Shown here piece after piece: positions 29,385 to 39,430 of a stretch of 59,134 bases of DNA. Source of the DNA: Snodgrassella alvi SCGC AB-598-O02 (GTDB lineage: Bacteria; Pseudomonadota; Gammaproteobacteria; Burkholderiales; Neisseriaceae). The stretch lies in NCBI GenBank assembly GCA_000725195.1, contig JAIL01000254.1, positions 1-59,134 of the forward strand, in the 5' to 3' direction. The translations under genes were made by a program, and so were the position numbers. The notes under the pieces were generated by a model that did no database searches, had not been told where the DNA came from, and saw only the letters and a list, made by a program, of their open reading frames with translations. Every line of letters begins with the position of its first letter. Positions within the stretch are counted from its first letter, which is position 1.

Positions 29385-30218
29385 ATGAGTATAGATCTAC
29401 ATTGCCACTCCACCATTTCAGATGGTGCCTTAACGCCTGAACAGGTAGTGCGTCTGGCCCATGCCAATGGTTGTACAATGCTAGCATTAACTGATCACGA
29501 CCACACCGCCGGTTTAGCAGAGGCTAATGCTCAGGCACAACAATGTGGCATAAATTTTATCAACGGTGTGGAAATATCAGTTAGCTGGCGGGGGCGTACC
29601 ATTCATATCGTTGGTCTAAATATTGCCACTGATGACTTACTATTACAAAATTTGCTGGCACAATTACGCGCTGGTCGTTTACAACGATTACGTGCGATCA
29701 GTGATAAGCTCGCTAAGAAAGGTATTTCTGGTGCCTATGAAGGCTCTATTGCACTGGCTACTCATGCTGAAATGGTTACGCGCACTCATATTGCCGACTA
29801 TCTGATTAATAATGGACATGTGCGCAAAAAAGCTGATGCTTTTCGCAAATTTCTGGGTGACGGGAAATCATGTAGTGTCAGACACCAATGGGCAGAGTTG
29901 AGTGAAACTGTTAACGCCATTCATCATGCTGGCGGTCTTGCCATAATTGCTCACCCCATACGTTACGATTTATCAGCTACTGCTCGGCGCAATCTGTTCA
30001 GCGATTTTAAAGATTGTGGCGGAGATGCAATTGAGGTCCATAGTGGCCGTACTAATTTAAATGACCGGCTAAATTATGCATTACTGGCGCAGCATTATGG
30101 CTTTCTGGCCAGCTGCGGTAGTGATTTTCATCGTGAGGGTGATTATGGCGGCGGACAATTAGGTAAATGCCCGGAACTTCCGCCTACCTGTAAACCTGTG
30201 TGGAATTTGTTTCGTTAA
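29385..30218 (+). CDS. PHP-domain phosphoesterase (RNase AM/YciV type)
   Basis: A 277-residue metal-dependent phosphoesterase. The PHP metal motifs are HCH at residues 6-8 (IDLHCHSTISDG), TDHDH at about 43-47, GVEIS at about 69, the histidine of IIAHPIR, and SCGSDFHREG near the C-terminus. The Escherichia coli relative is a 5'-3' exoribonuclease that trims 5' ends of rRNA; that activity is inferred here. ATG 29385 gives the family N-terminus, so TTG 29367 is rejected. Confidence 0.88.
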   Translation: MSIDLHCHSTISDGALTPEQVVRLAHANGCTMLALTDHDHTAGLAEANAQAQQCGINFINGVEISVSWRGRTIHIVGLNIATDDLLLQNLLAQLRAGRLQRLRAISDKLAKKGISGAYEGSIALATHAEMVTRTHIADYLINNGHVRKKADAFRKFLGDGKSCSVRHQWAELSETVNAIHHAGGLAIIAHPIRYDLSATARRNLFSDFKDCGGDAIEVHSGRTNLNDRLNYALLAQHYGFLASCGSDFHREGDYGGGQLGKCPELPPTCKPVWNLFR

Positions 30219-30679
30219 TAAATTTATTTGGTTGCCTACCCTAAATATAAAAAATAAAAATTATGATTAATTGATACATGACTTATGATGCCAAATAAAT
30301 ATTTCTAATCCTAATTTAGTTCTCTCTCTAATTCATTATAAATTGTATACATTCGTTGCCCAATCTTAGCCAATATGTACAATATAAATTAACCTTGTTA
30401 GTTGTAAAATAACATTACTTTTAGTCTCATCTTCTCGTTTGCTAAAATTTTTATCAATGAAAAGATTGTCTATTGCATAATGAAGTTGCCCGCTGAGAAC
30501 TCAATTAAAAGTATTTCTATCATCGAAAAGTATTAATTTAGTTAACTCATAATCTTTACTTTTATCAAAGGTCAATTACTCGTTTAGTTTTTAGCTAATA
30601 AGATATGTTTAGTCTAGATCTGACCTAACTGGCACAATTTATATTAATCTTAGTCACTATCATAGAGGGAATAAATATT
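30219..30679. other. AT-rich gap upstream of fghA
   Basis: No gene, hairpin or clear promoter recognised in 461 bases. Confidence 0.45.
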
Positions 30680-31525
30680 ATGTCTGAACTGAACTTACTA
30701 AGCACACATAAACTTTTTAATGGTCAGCAACGACGTTATCATCATTACAGTTCTGTTAATCAATGTAATATGAATTTTTCTGTCTATCTGCCAGCACTTG
30801 CTTTACAGGGGTATCGCAGACCGGTGCTGTATTGTTTGGGCGGACTAACCTGTACCGATGAAAATTTTTCAATTAAAAGCGGTGCCCAACGTTACGCAGC
30901 AGAATGGGGGATTGTACTGGTCATGCCAGACACCAGCCCACGCGGAAAAGATATAGCTGACGCAGTCGTCTACAATCTTGGGCAAGGAGCAGGTTTTTAT
31001 GTTAACGCAACTAATCAACCGTGGGCACAACACTATCAAATGTATGACTACGTTGTCAGTGAACTACCCCAACTTATTGAAAAGCATTTTCCGGTAAATA
31101 ATCAGCGCAGTTTATGCGGACACAGCATGGGTGGACATGGGGCGATTATGATTGGACTGAAAAATCCGCACTACTATTTATCAGTATCTGCCTTTGCGCC
31201 TATTGCTCACCCCTGTGCCAGCAACTGGGGACAGGAAGCATTCACTACCTATCTGGGTTTGAATCAAGCCCAATGGTATCAATATGACAGTACCGAATTA
31301 TTGCAGCAAAGTGTTCCGACTAATTTATCAATACTTATTGATCAGGGAAGTGTGGATGAATATTATCCATCCCAATTGCTGCCGCATGATTTTGTAAATA
31401 CTGCAGCCAGCAAAGGGTGGAATATACGTTTTAATATGCGGGATGGTTATGACCATAGCTATTATTTTGTCAGCAGCTTTATTGAAAGCCACATTGGTTT
31501 TCATGCTACAGCTTTTGGCCTATAG
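30680..31525 (+). CDS. fghA: S-formylglutathione hydrolase
   Basis: It completes glutathione-dependent formaldehyde detoxification by releasing formate. A 281-residue alpha/beta hydrolase of the esterase D type. The oxyanion region is CLGGLTCTDENF, nucleophile Ser149 lies in CGHSMGGHGAI, the acid is the Asp of LLIDQGSVDEYY or its neighbour, and the histidine is in DGYDHSYYF. Good GAGGGA site before ATG 30680. The partner formaldehyde dehydrogenase is not in this window. Confidence 0.93.
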   Translation: MSELNLLSTHKLFNGQQRRYHHYSSVNQCNMNFSVYLPALALQGYRRPVLYCLGGLTCTDENFSIKSGAQRYAAEWGIVLVMPDTSPRGKDIADAVVYNLGQGAGFYVNATNQPWAQHYQMYDYVVSELPQLIEKHFPVNNQRSLCGHSMGGHGAIMIGLKNPHYYLSVSAFAPIAHPCASNWGQEAFTTYLGLNQAQWYQYDSTELLQQSVPTNLSILIDQGSVDEYYPSQLLPHDFVNTAASKGWNIRFNMRDGYDHSYYFVSSFIESHIGFHATAFGL

Positions 31526-31557
31526 TAAGCACACTATGATCATCACCAAAACAAACA

Positions 31558-32016
31558 TTACGCATCAATGACCGATTTACGCGCAAATGTTTTTTCACAA
31601 TAATGGCAACGTAATCTTGTTTCACCATGAATCATGCGAACATAAAACTTACTTTTAACTGGTTCATCATGGCTGGCACAATTACTATTAGGACAAGAAA
31701 ATACCTCACTGATCGTATCCGGTAATATCAATGTGCGTTTACGTACAACTTTAAAATTTTCAATATCATTTACTGTTGCCTTAGGCGCAAATAGCGCCAG
31801 CCGGTTAGCAGTAGAATCATCCAGAAACAAACCTGTAATTTTAATAATATCTTTACTTCCGGTAGAGTGGCTGGTCAAATTAAAACCAACTGTCACTGCG
31901 TTTCCAGAATGTAATATTTTAAACTGGCGTAAAATGGTTAATCCTTGCCCTACCGGAATATGATCAATGACGGTACCGTCTTTAATTGCTTCAACGCTCA
32001 ACTTATTCTGATTCAT
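31558..32016 (-). CDS. pyrI: Aspartate carbamoyltransferase regulatory chain
   Basis: A 152-residue regulatory chain that binds nucleotides and makes aspartate transcarbamoylase allosteric. The N-terminal allosteric domain includes [14 protein letters not shown]. The zinc domain has four cysteines, 108, 113, 137 and 140 (CPNSNC, CHYC), which hold the contact to PyrB. It follows pyrB by 26 bases and must be under the same attenuator. Confidence 0.97.
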   Translation of the reverse strand: MNQNKLSVEAIKDGTVIDHIPVGQGLTILRQFKILHSGNAVTVGFNLTSHSTGSKDIIKITGLFLDDSTANRLALFAPKATVNDIENFKVVRKRTLILPDTISEVFSCPNSNCASHDEPVKSKFYVRMIHGETRLRCHYCEKTFARKSVIDA

Positions 32017-32042
32017 TATCTCTCTTCCTTATGCACCAGATT

Positions 32043-32963
32043 TTAAAAATTTTCATTCATGATGGCGGCCAGAATAGCCTGACGGGCATACATACCATTG
32101 TTTGCCTGCTGGAAATAGTAGGCATGAACACTACTATCCACATCCGGATGGATTTCATCAACCCGTGGCAACGGGTGTAGAATACGCATATTAGGCTTAG
32201 CATTTGTCAGCATCGCTGCACAAAGACTGAAATTACCACTAATCCGGGCAAATTCCTGCTCGTCAAAGCGTTCACGCTGAATACGCGTCATATAAACAAT
32301 ATCAGCCCAGGATAAAGCTTCTTCCAGACTAGATAAAGTTTTATAATTGCTGCCAGCATCATCTAACTGCTCACAAATGTAATCCGGCATACTTAGTGCA
32401 GATGGTGAAATAAAAGCAAATTCACAACCCCAACGACTTAACGCCTGTACCAGTGAATGTACTGTACGGCCGTACTTTAAATCACCTACCAAAGCTACTT
32501 TAAGTTCCCGCAACCTGCCTTGTGTTTCCTGAATCGTTACCAGATCAAGCAAAGTTTGTGACGGATGCTGATTAGTACCATCGCCTGCGTTGATAACCGG
32601 CACATGAGCAAATTCACTCACTACCCGCGCTGCACCATCTTTTGGATGACGCATCACAATTGCGTCGGCATAATTGCTGATAATGCGTGCTGTATCTGCC
32701 AAAGTTTCCCCCTTTTTGGCACTGGTGTTGGCACCATCAGCAAATCCAATCACTTTACCACCCAGACGCTGAATAGCTGTTTCAAATGATAATCTGGTAC
32801 GGGTAGAAGGCTCAAAAAAACAAGACCCAATTAAGCGATCTTGTAATAAATTATTTTGAGGTTGTTTTTTTAAACGTAAAGCAGCAACTAGTAAAAATTC
32901 CAACTGCTCTGTAGATAAATCATTTATTGAAATAAAATTTTGCCGATACAACGGATTAGTCAT
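32043..32963 (-). CDS. pyrB: Aspartate carbamoyltransferase catalytic chain
   Basis: It joins carbamoyl phosphate and aspartate, the committed step of pyrimidine synthesis. 306 residues. The carbamoyl-phosphate loop is [11 protein letters not shown], with HPSQTLLDL in the hinge and HPLPRVDEI in the aspartate site. Together with PyrI it forms the class B, six-plus-six enzyme. Upstream lie the leader peptide and the attenuator (32995-33090), so expression should follow UTP supply. Confidence 0.98.
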   Translation of the reverse strand: MTNPLYRQNFISINDLSTEQLEFLLVAALRLKKQPQNNLLQDRLIGSCFFEPSTRTRLSFETAIQRLGGKVIGFADGANTSAKKGETLADTARIISNYADAIVMRHPKDGAARVVSEFAHVPVINAGDGTNQHPSQTLLDLVTIQETQGRLRELKVALVGDLKYGRTVHSLVQALSRWGCEFAFISPSALSMPDYICEQLDDAGSNYKTLSSLEEALSWADIVYMTRIQRERFDEQEFARISGNFSLCAAMLTNAKPNMRILHPLPRVDEIHPDVDSSVHAYYFQQANNGMYARQAILAAIMNENF

Positions 32964-32994
32964 AATGTGCCCTCGAAACTTTCTCAGTAAGCAT

Positions 32995-33018
32995 AAAAAA
33001 ACCCGTCTGTTAACGGGT
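32995..33018 (-). terminator. pyrBI attenuator
   Basis: On the minus strand ACCCGT, loop of six, ACGGGT, then a run of seven T ends 31 bases before the pyrB ATG. The last codons of the leader peptide (Thr-Arg-stop) lie inside the stem, so a ribosome close behind RNA polymerase would block the hairpin, the classic pyrBI design. Confidence 0.85.
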
Positions 33019-33090
33019 ATAGGCTGTAAGAATTAATACCAAATCTGCTAGAAATAACAGGCAAATAAAAATTATCGCCACAACAGACAT
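33010..33090 (-). CDS. pyrBI leader peptide (26 residues, hydrophobic)
   Basis: ATG 33090 has a strong AAGGAG nine bases upstream and encodes 26 residues, beginning [12 protein letters not shown] and ending TAYTR, with TAA at 33012-33010. The stop lies in the loop of the attenuator hairpin. The RNA of the leader is U-rich (ATTTTTATTTGC and others), which would let polymerase pause when UTP is low and let the ribosome catch up. Escherichia coli PyrL works so, but its sequence is different; this one would be a membrane-spanning segment if stable. The element is too short for ordinary gene calls. Confidence 0.8.
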   Translation of the reverse strand: MSVVAIIFICLLFLADLVLILTAYTR

Positions 33091-33197
33091 TTGGTTTAAC
33101 TCCTTAAGTTTATTGTTGATGATTATCGCACAAATAACAGTCTGATAAAAGTCGATTACTTTGCGGTACAATAACCTTAAATTGATTTCATACTTTT

Positions 33198-35387
33198 ATG
33201 TCTACATTGATTTACCACCATCTGGCACTGAATGTGCCTTTATTTCCTTTACTGACCTATGCTCATCCTACTTTATTGGTAGCCGGAACAAGAGTAGCAG
33301 TACGCTTTCGCAACCGTTTAACCACAGCTGTAGTTTGGGCTAGCAACATCCAACCAGATATCGAAGTGGAAAAAATTCTGCCCATCGAAAAAGTGTTTGA
33401 TGATGGCTGGCATTTACCACAAGACTGGCGAGAATTATTAACTTTCACCTCTCGCTATTATCATTATCCATTAGGACAAGCAGTTGCTGCCGCCTTGCCC
33501 AGAGGTTTACGCGAACCTAAAGCGATAACCTTACCTGCTCCAGAAAAAATCTTTTCATTAACAGAACTGGGCAGTAAACAAGACTCACCGGCAGCAAGAT
33601 TTCATAGGCAGCAGGCTCTATGGCGATGTCTGCAAACTGCTAACGCAACCCTGACCCAACTTAAAGCCGAGCACCAGCAGGCTGAACACTATTTACGTAA
33701 ATGGCAGCAACAAGGATGGGTTCAATCCAGCACCATACCGCCCTGTGGAGCTATTCCCGCAAGTCAGCACCAGCTCAACGTTCAACAGCAACAGGCCAGT
33801 AACACTGTACAAGCTCATTTTGGTCAATTTGCACCTTACCTACTCTATGGCGTCACTGGCAGTGGCAAAACCGAAGTTTACTTTGACATCATTGCCAATG
33901 TGATCGAAACAGGAAAACAAGTATTATTTCTACTACCGGAAATCAATCTGACGCCACAGCTGATGCAGCGTATTGAGCAACGATTTCCACATACCGCTAC
34001 AGCTATACTACACAGTCAAACCGCCAGCGGCGAACGTACTCGCAATTACCTGCGTGCAGCCTTAGGACAGGCTGTTCTCATAATTGGGACGCGGTTAGCT
34101 ATTTTTACTCCAATAAAAAATTTAGGTCTAATCGTCATAGACGAAGAACATGACCATTCTTTCAAACAAGAGACAGAGCTGCGTTATCATGCACGTGATC
34201 TGGCTGTGTGGCGAGCAAAGCAAAATGCCTGCCCAATCGTTCTTGGTAGTGCCACACCCTCACTGGAAAGCTGGTATCAAGTCAAACAGGGACAATATCA
34301 GTTACTGCAATTGACTCAACGAGCCCATGCCAATGCTCGACTGCCAAAAATTCACTTACTGGATACACGTCACCTGCCACTGGATCATGGCATTAGTGAA
34401 ATAATTAAACAAAAACTCCAGAAAAATTTTGAGCATGGTGGATTAAGTATGGTCTACCTGAATCGACGAGGTTACGCACCAGCACTATTTTGCAGCGCTT
34501 GTGGACATGCATTCGGCTGCCCGAATTGTTCAGCCAAAATGGTTTTGCATCGTCATCGTAAACTGCTACGCTGCCATCATTGTGATTTTCATCAAACTAT
34601 TCCACATTGTTGTCCAGAATGCGGCAATCAGGATTTAACTGCTGTCGGCCAGGGGACACAACGCATTGAAGAAAACCTACAATATTTATTGCCAGAAGCC
34701 AGAATATTACGGGTAGATCGTGACAGTACCTCACGTAAGCAAGATTGGGAAACCATTTACACAAAAATTATTAACAAAAAAATAGATGTCTTGGTCGGAA
34801 CACAAATGCTCGCCAAAGGACATGATTTTCCCCAACTAAATCTGGTCGTTGTCTTAAATGCCGATAATAGCCTCTACAGTGCAGATTTTCGTGCTCCCGA
34901 ACGATTGTTTGCAGAATTAATGCAAGTAAGTGGGCGCGCCGGCCGTGCAGACAGTGTCGGCGAGGTTTGGTTACAAACCCAGCAGCCGGAACATAAAGTT
35001 TATCAGGCATTAGTCGCTCAGGACTACAGCACCTTTGCCAAAGCCGAACTGATAGAACGACAAGAAATGAGTATGCCACCATATAGTCACATGGCTGCTA
35101 TCCGTACCGATGCCAAAACCATGCATGAGGCACAGGAATTACTCCGGCGGGTAATACAAGGAATTCAGCAACATGAGCAATTACCTGCAAATGTACATAC
35201 ATTCGGACCAGTACCAATGTTGATGGCTCGTCTAGCCGGCTATGAGCGGGCACAAGTATTTTTGGAAAGTAAACAGCGAAAACCTCTTCACCAAATAATA
35301 ACAATATGGGATAATTGGTTAAAATTTATTAGCAATCATTACAAAAATACACGCTGGCTGATTGATGTTGATCCAATGGAAATGTAA
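33198..35387 (+). CDS. priA: Replication restart helicase PriA
   Basis: A 729-residue primosomal helicase that reloads replication at stalled forks. The N-terminal 3'-end binding domain spans about residues 1-105. Walker A is GVTGSGKT (218-225), followed by IDEEHDHSFKQ (about 313) and the helicase motif MLAKGHDFPQLNLV. The two zinc sites are in CSACGHAFGCPNC and CHHCDFHQTIPHCCPECG. It diverges from the pyrBI leader. The 3' end overlaps dacB by about 23 bases. Confidence 0.97.
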   Translation: MSTLIYHHLALNVPLFPLLTYAHPTLLVAGTRVAVRFRNRLTTAVVWASNIQPDIEVEKILPIEKVFDDGWHLPQDWRELLTFTSRYYHYPLGQAVAAALPRGLREPKAITLPAPEKIFSLTELGSKQDSPAARFHRQQALWRCLQTANATLTQLKAEHQQAEHYLRKWQQQGWVQSSTIPPCGAIPASQHQLNVQQQQASNTVQAHFGQFAPYLLYGVTGSGKTEVYFDIIANVIETGKQVLFLLPEINLTPQLMQRIEQRFPHTATAILHSQTASGERTRNYLRAALGQAVLIIGTRLAIFTPIKNLGLIVIDEEHDHSFKQETELRYHARDLAVWRAKQNACPIVLGSATPSLESWYQVKQGQYQLLQLTQRAHANARLPKIHLLDTRHLPLDHGISEIIKQKLQKNFEHGGLSMVYLNRRGYAPALFCSACGHAFGCPNCSAKMVLHRHRKLLRCHHCDFHQTIPHCCPECGNQDLTAVGQGTQRIEENLQYLLPEARILRVDRDSTSRKQDWETIYTKIINKKIDVLVGTQMLAKGHDFPQLNLVVVLNADNSLYSADFRAPERLFAELMQVSGRAGRADSVGEVWLQTQQPEHKVYQALVAQDYSTFAKAELIERQEMSMPPYSHMAAIRTDAKTMHEAQELLRRVIQGIQQHEQLPANVHTFGPVPMLMARLAGYERAQVFLESKQRKPLHQIITIWDNWLKFISNHYKNTRWLIDVDPMEM

Positions 35388-36759
35388 AAAAACCCTATTC
35401 TTATACTTTATTGTTTTGCTGTGGCTGATTCCTTTGCAAATTGCGCTGGCTATCTCCTTTGGAAACTTACCTGACAACAAAACCGCAATATATGTAGCTG
35501 ATTTACAAACTGGTCAAATTATTCATCAACATCGAGCAGATATGGCAGTCAATCCAGCTTCAACCATGAAACTGGTTACTACCTTTGTCACATTACAGCA
35601 ACTTGGTCCACAATATCAATGGCAAACTGAATGGCGTAGCAACGCGCCGATTAAAAATGGTGTTTTGCAGGGAAATCTGTACTGGTATGGCAGCGGTAAT
35701 CCTATATTCGATCAGCGCGATTTACAGCTAATGTTGGCACAGTTACAGGCTAAAGGTATCCGTCAAATCAATGGTCAGTTGGTTCTAGACCGTAGTATAT
35801 GGTCGAATATAGGCAGTGCCGACAACTTTGCAGCAGATCACAATGAAGTTTTTGTTACACCACCTGATCCGCATATGGTCTCATACCGAGTATGGTGGCT
35901 AACAATCACTCGTAACCAACAGGGGCGACCATTCGTCACCGTGGACACACCCCTGCCAAATATTACCATCCAGCAGCATCTAAGCTGGCAAAACCATGAT
36001 ACAGCCTGTCCATCAGTGGGCAAATATGTGCATGCTTTTTTCAATGGTCATACTTTAAATATTCAGGGTAAGGTGCCTTTTAGCTGTCTTGGGAAGACAT
36101 GGTTTATTAATACCAACAAATTAAGTGCAGCTGAATTTGCCACAGAAAGTTTTCGTGCCTGGTGGCGTCAGAGTAATAGTGATATAAAATACAGCATAGG
36201 TACAGTACCTCAAAATACCTCAGTGATAGCCTCACATCAATCAAAACCCTTAGCAGAAATCATCACTGCAATGAATAAGTATTCTAACAACACCATTGCT
36301 CGCACCCTATTTTTAAGTCTGGGCGAAAAACAGAAAGGTGATACTGTAGAAAATGCGAAAACCATCGTTCTGCAAACATTGCGACAAGCACACATCAATA
36401 CTTCAAAAATGCAACTGGAAAATGGTTCGGGCTTATCTCGAAAAGAACGGGTCACTGCGCGATTATTAGGTCAATTATTACAGGTTGCCTATAACAAACC
36501 ATTTGCACAGGAATTCATTAATAGCCTACCAATTGGAGGAGTAGATGGAACTCTTCGACATCGATTTAAAAATACGCATGGACAATGGCATCTTAAAACC
36601 GGCACACTGAACAACGTCAATGCTTTAGCAGGATACTGGATTCCGAAATCATCTACACAACATCCCTTAGTAATAGTAGCTATTGTAAATGCATTTGGTA
36701 ATCATGCTGCTGATCTGGATATACTTGCCCGTTCTTTAATAGCATCATCAAAATATTAA
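35365..36759 (+). CDS. dacB: D-alanyl-D-alanine carboxypeptidase/endopeptidase (PBP4 type)
   Basis: A periplasmic penicillin-binding protein that trims or cleaves peptidoglycan cross-links, 464 residues. The signal sequence is residues 9-29 (KTLFLYFIVLLWLIPLQIAL). The active-site triads are SxxK at Ser66-Lys69 (NPASTMKL), SNN in MNKYSNNTIAR and KTG in HLKTGTLNNV. The start inside the priA 3' end is either ATG 35365 or TTG 35362; ATG is preferred. The overlap implies coupling to priA. Confidence 0.93.
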   Translation: MLIQWKCKKTLFLYFIVLLWLIPLQIALAISFGNLPDNKTAIYVADLQTGQIIHQHRADMAVNPASTMKLVTTFVTLQQLGPQYQWQTEWRSNAPIKNGVLQGNLYWYGSGNPIFDQRDLQLMLAQLQAKGIRQINGQLVLDRSIWSNIGSADNFAADHNEVFVTPPDPHMVSYRVWWLTITRNQQGRPFVTVDTPLPNITIQQHLSWQNHDTACPSVGKYVHAFFNGHTLNIQGKVPFSCLGKTWFINTNKLSAAEFATESFRAWWRQSNSDIKYSIGTVPQNTSVIASHQSKPLAEIITAMNKYSNNTIARTLFLSLGEKQKGDTVENAKTIVLQTLRQAHINTSKMQLENGSGLSRKERVTARLLGQLLQVAYNKPFAQEFINSLPIGGVDGTLRHRFKNTHGQWHLKTGTLNNVNALAGYWIPKSSTQHPLVIVAIVNAFGNHAADLDILARSLIASSKY

Positions 36760-37066
36760 CAGCCTCATAAAACGGCTTATAGAATCTGCAGATGACAGAA
36801 AACCAGTTAACTTAACAACAAATCTGCCTTAACACACCACCTTGTCAATCTTCTGATATCAGTAAACTAAAATAGAGGCTGTTTTTATAAACTACTCATC
36901 TAACCAAGAGATCTATTTCATAAATCGAAACTAAAGTAATTTATGTACTATTCTCTCTGAATATCATCAACGTGCGTAAAAAATTAATAACAACATATTC
37001 GAAATCTTAAGATCTTGATATACCCAAAATTTAAATTTAGCAGATAGCCATAAATTATATAAATGC
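36760..37066. other. Gap between dacB and sstT ends
   Basis: About 300 AT-rich bases between convergent genes. Nothing is recognised in it apart from the sstT terminator at its right-hand end. Confidence 0.45.
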
Positions 37067-37098
37067 AAAAAAACCGTTGCATTTTCACGCAACGGTTT
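37067..37098 (-). terminator. Terminator of sstT
   Basis: A perfect 10-bp stem AAACCGTTGC / GCAACGGTTT with an 8-base loop. On the minus strand it is followed by a T-run, 19 bases after the sstT stop. Confidence 0.85.
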
Positions 37099-37116
37099 AC
37101 AGAAATAAATAACCTT

Positions 37117-38352
37117 TTATTCTGGTAGCAATTCAATTTTGCTTGGATCTCTGCCCTGATGCTTCAGGCCAACGACCGAAGTAAATAACATATCACTGGA
37201 TGAATTCAACACAGTTTCAGCTGAATCCTGAATTTCACTAATCACGAAACCAATAGCTACTACCTGAGCTGATATTGCTGGGTCAATACCAAACATACTA
37301 CACGCAACAGGAATGAGCAGTAACGATCCGCCCGGAACACCAGACGCACCTAACGCACAAACCGTGGCTAAAATACTTAGTAATAACGTCTGTACAAAAC
37401 TAACATCCATACCTACAGTATGTACTGTAGCCATAGTCATCGTTGTTATGGTAATGGCGGCACCATTCATACTCATCGTGACACCAAGTGGTATCGACAA
37501 AGAATAAATCTCTTCCGGTAATTGCATTCGTTCGGCCAAGCGAATATTTACCGGAATATTCGCAGCTGAGCTACGGGTGAAAAAGGCAGTAATACCACTA
37601 TAGCGCAAACAGGTAAAAACCAAAGGATATGGATTTTTACGGAGATTGAGGTAAACAATGAGTGGATTAATCACCAGTGCAACAAATATCATCAATCCTA
37701 ATAAAACCCCAATCAGCTCCAGATAATTTTTTAACTTAGCCAAGCCATCACTGGTAAAGTGTGATGCCACCAAACCCAAAACACCATATGGCGCAATAGC
37801 TACTACCAGACGCACAACCCAGATCGTTGCATCTGACCAATTTTTAATTACCGATTTCGTTGCTTCATCACAATGCCGTAAAGCGATTCCCAATGCTGTC
37901 GCCCAAGCAAGAATACTTAAAAAATTACCTGTTACCAAAGCATTCACAGGATTATCGACAAACTTAAGAATAATATTCTGCAGAATTTCAGCTACCCCTT
38001 CCGGTGGTTTCTCAGAAATCGGAGGCACATCCATAACTAGGTGCAAAGGATACAAGTAACTCAAAGTTGAGGCCAGAACAGCTGAAATAAGTACCGTTAT
38101 TGCATATAACCATGCCACCGATTTAATACTGGAAACATTATCAAACTTATTATTGACAATCGACGATATCACCAGCACAAAAACAAGAATCGGTGCAGCT
38201 GCACGCAAAGCCTGAATAAATACTTTCCCCAAAAACTCCAGCTTAACACCATATTCCGGCAAAAATGCCGCAATAAGCGCGCCAATGATCATACACACCA
38301 GCATACGTACAATCAGATTACTTTTAAATAAAATCCATAGAACTTTCTTCAT
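37117..38352 (-). CDS. sstT: Serine/threonine:sodium symporter SstT
   Basis: A 411-residue inner-membrane carrier of the dicarboxylate/amino acid:cation (DAACS) family that takes up serine and threonine with sodium. N-terminal LIVRMLVCMIIGALIAAFLP, the hairpin-loop serines in TRSSAANIPVNIRL, and the transport helix MNGAAITITTMTMATVHTVG with the following GASGVPGGSLLL are the SstT motifs. The start is ATG 38352 behind GAGGAG. It is monocistronic with its own terminator. Confidence 0.93.
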   Translation of the reverse strand: MKKVLWILFKSNLIVRMLVCMIIGALIAAFLPEYGVKLEFLGKVFIQALRAAAPILVFVLVISSIVNNKFDNVSSIKSVAWLYAITVLISAVLASTLSYLYPLHLVMDVPPISEKPPEGVAEILQNIILKFVDNPVNALVTGNFLSILAWATALGIALRHCDEATKSVIKNWSDATIWVVRLVVAIAPYGVLGLVASHFTSDGLAKLKNYLELIGVLLGLMIFVALVINPLIVYLNLRKNPYPLVFTCLRYSGITAFFTRSSAANIPVNIRLAERMQLPEEIYSLSIPLGVTMSMNGAAITITTMTMATVHTVGMDVSFVQTLLLSILATVCALGASGVPGGSLLLIPVACSMFGIDPAISAQVVAIGFVISEIQDSAETVLNSSSDMLFTSVVGLKHQGRDPSKIELLPE

Positions 38353-38671
38353 TCACACTCCTCAGTTGTCCAGACATCTTTAATATAAAATACTCATTTA
38401 TAGTCATCTGATTCAGTATTCATCTTTAATACAACTCAGCAAACACGATCAAAACCGATCATTGCTTACATAAAAGGATAAAAAATTAATTACAAAATGT
38501 ATTCTATAACACAAATAAAAACAAGATTACCTAAAAAAATTTTTAAAACACCCCCACAAAAAAATTATTTAGCTTCACATTAACCAGATAAAACTTATTA
38601 ATACCACTAATTCAGCTAATCAGATCTCAAAATGTTATACTGCGCGAAAATAGACTGAGCAGATTCACACC
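38353..38671. other. Intergenic gap sstT/glycosyltransferase island
   Basis: 319 AT-rich bases between divergent genes, presumably holding both promoters. I cannot single out convincing ones. Confidence 0.4.
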
Positions 38672-39418
38672 ATGAAAACCGTACCTAATAATTACATTTT
38701 ATGCATGAAATGGGGACAAAAATATAGTGCGGAATATGTCAATAGACTTTACAATATGGTCAAAAGGCATCTTACACTACCATTTACAATGATCTGTTTA
38801 ACTGATGATCCAAAAGGTATCCATTCGGATATTCAGTGTTATCCATTACCCCCCCTAGATCTGCCAAAAGGCTTGCCTGAACGAGGATGGAATAAGCTTA
38901 CCACATTTAGTGCCAACCTTTATGACCTTCAGGGTACAGCTCTGTTTCTGGATATTGATATTGTCATCATCGATAACATCGACAGTTTTTTTACTCACCC
39001 AGTCGAGCAGCCAGACGAAGTTTTGATAATCCGTGATTGGAAAAAACCATGGCGAATGGTAGGTAACAGTTCAGTCTACCGTTTTCAAATCGGATCCATA
39101 CCCAATCTAATGAATTACTTTCGAACTCATTTCGAACAGATACGCCAACAATTTCGGCATGAACAAGCTTTTTTATCTTGGTATATCCGTGAATACCATC
39201 GACTAAGCTACTGGCCTGCAGGCTGGTGCCTTAGCTATAAATATGATGTTTTAAAAAAAATGCCCTATGCTTTATGGCAGCCGCCAGAAAAACCTGAAAG
39301 TGGTAAGATTATCGTTTTTCACGGAGAGGTCAATCCACCGGATGCTATTGAGGGTGGTGGTGGCAAATGGTATCGCAAAGTCTTACCTGCACCATGGCTA
39401 AAAAACTATTGGCAATAA
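38672..39418 (+). CDS. Putative glycosyltransferase (DxD type), LOS island
   Basis: A 248-residue protein without signal or membrane segment. TALFLDIDIVIIDNIDSFF carries the DxD metal motif (Asp94 and Asp96) in the setting used by nucleotide-sugar transferases. The C-terminal IIVFHGEVNPPDAI with a histidine resembles the GT8-like ending. A run of seven C at 38849-38855 lies in the codons for Pro60-Pro61-Leu62; slippage there would switch the gene off. It leads a two-gene unit with the GT29-like gene 12 bases downstream. The sugar is unknown. Confidence 0.7.
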   Translation: MKTVPNNYILCMKWGQKYSAEYVNRLYNMVKRHLTLPFTMICLTDDPKGIHSDIQCYPLPPLDLPKGLPERGWNKLTTFSANLYDLQGTALFLDIDIVIIDNIDSFFTHPVEQPDEVLIIRDWKKPWRMVGNSSVYRFQIGSIPNLMNYFRTHFEQIRQQFRHEQAFLSWYIREYHRLSYWPAGWCLSYKYDVLKKMPYALWQPPEKPESGKIIVFHGEVNPPDAIEGGGGKWYRKVLPAPWLKNYWQ

Positions 39419-39430
39419 AAAAATAATAAA

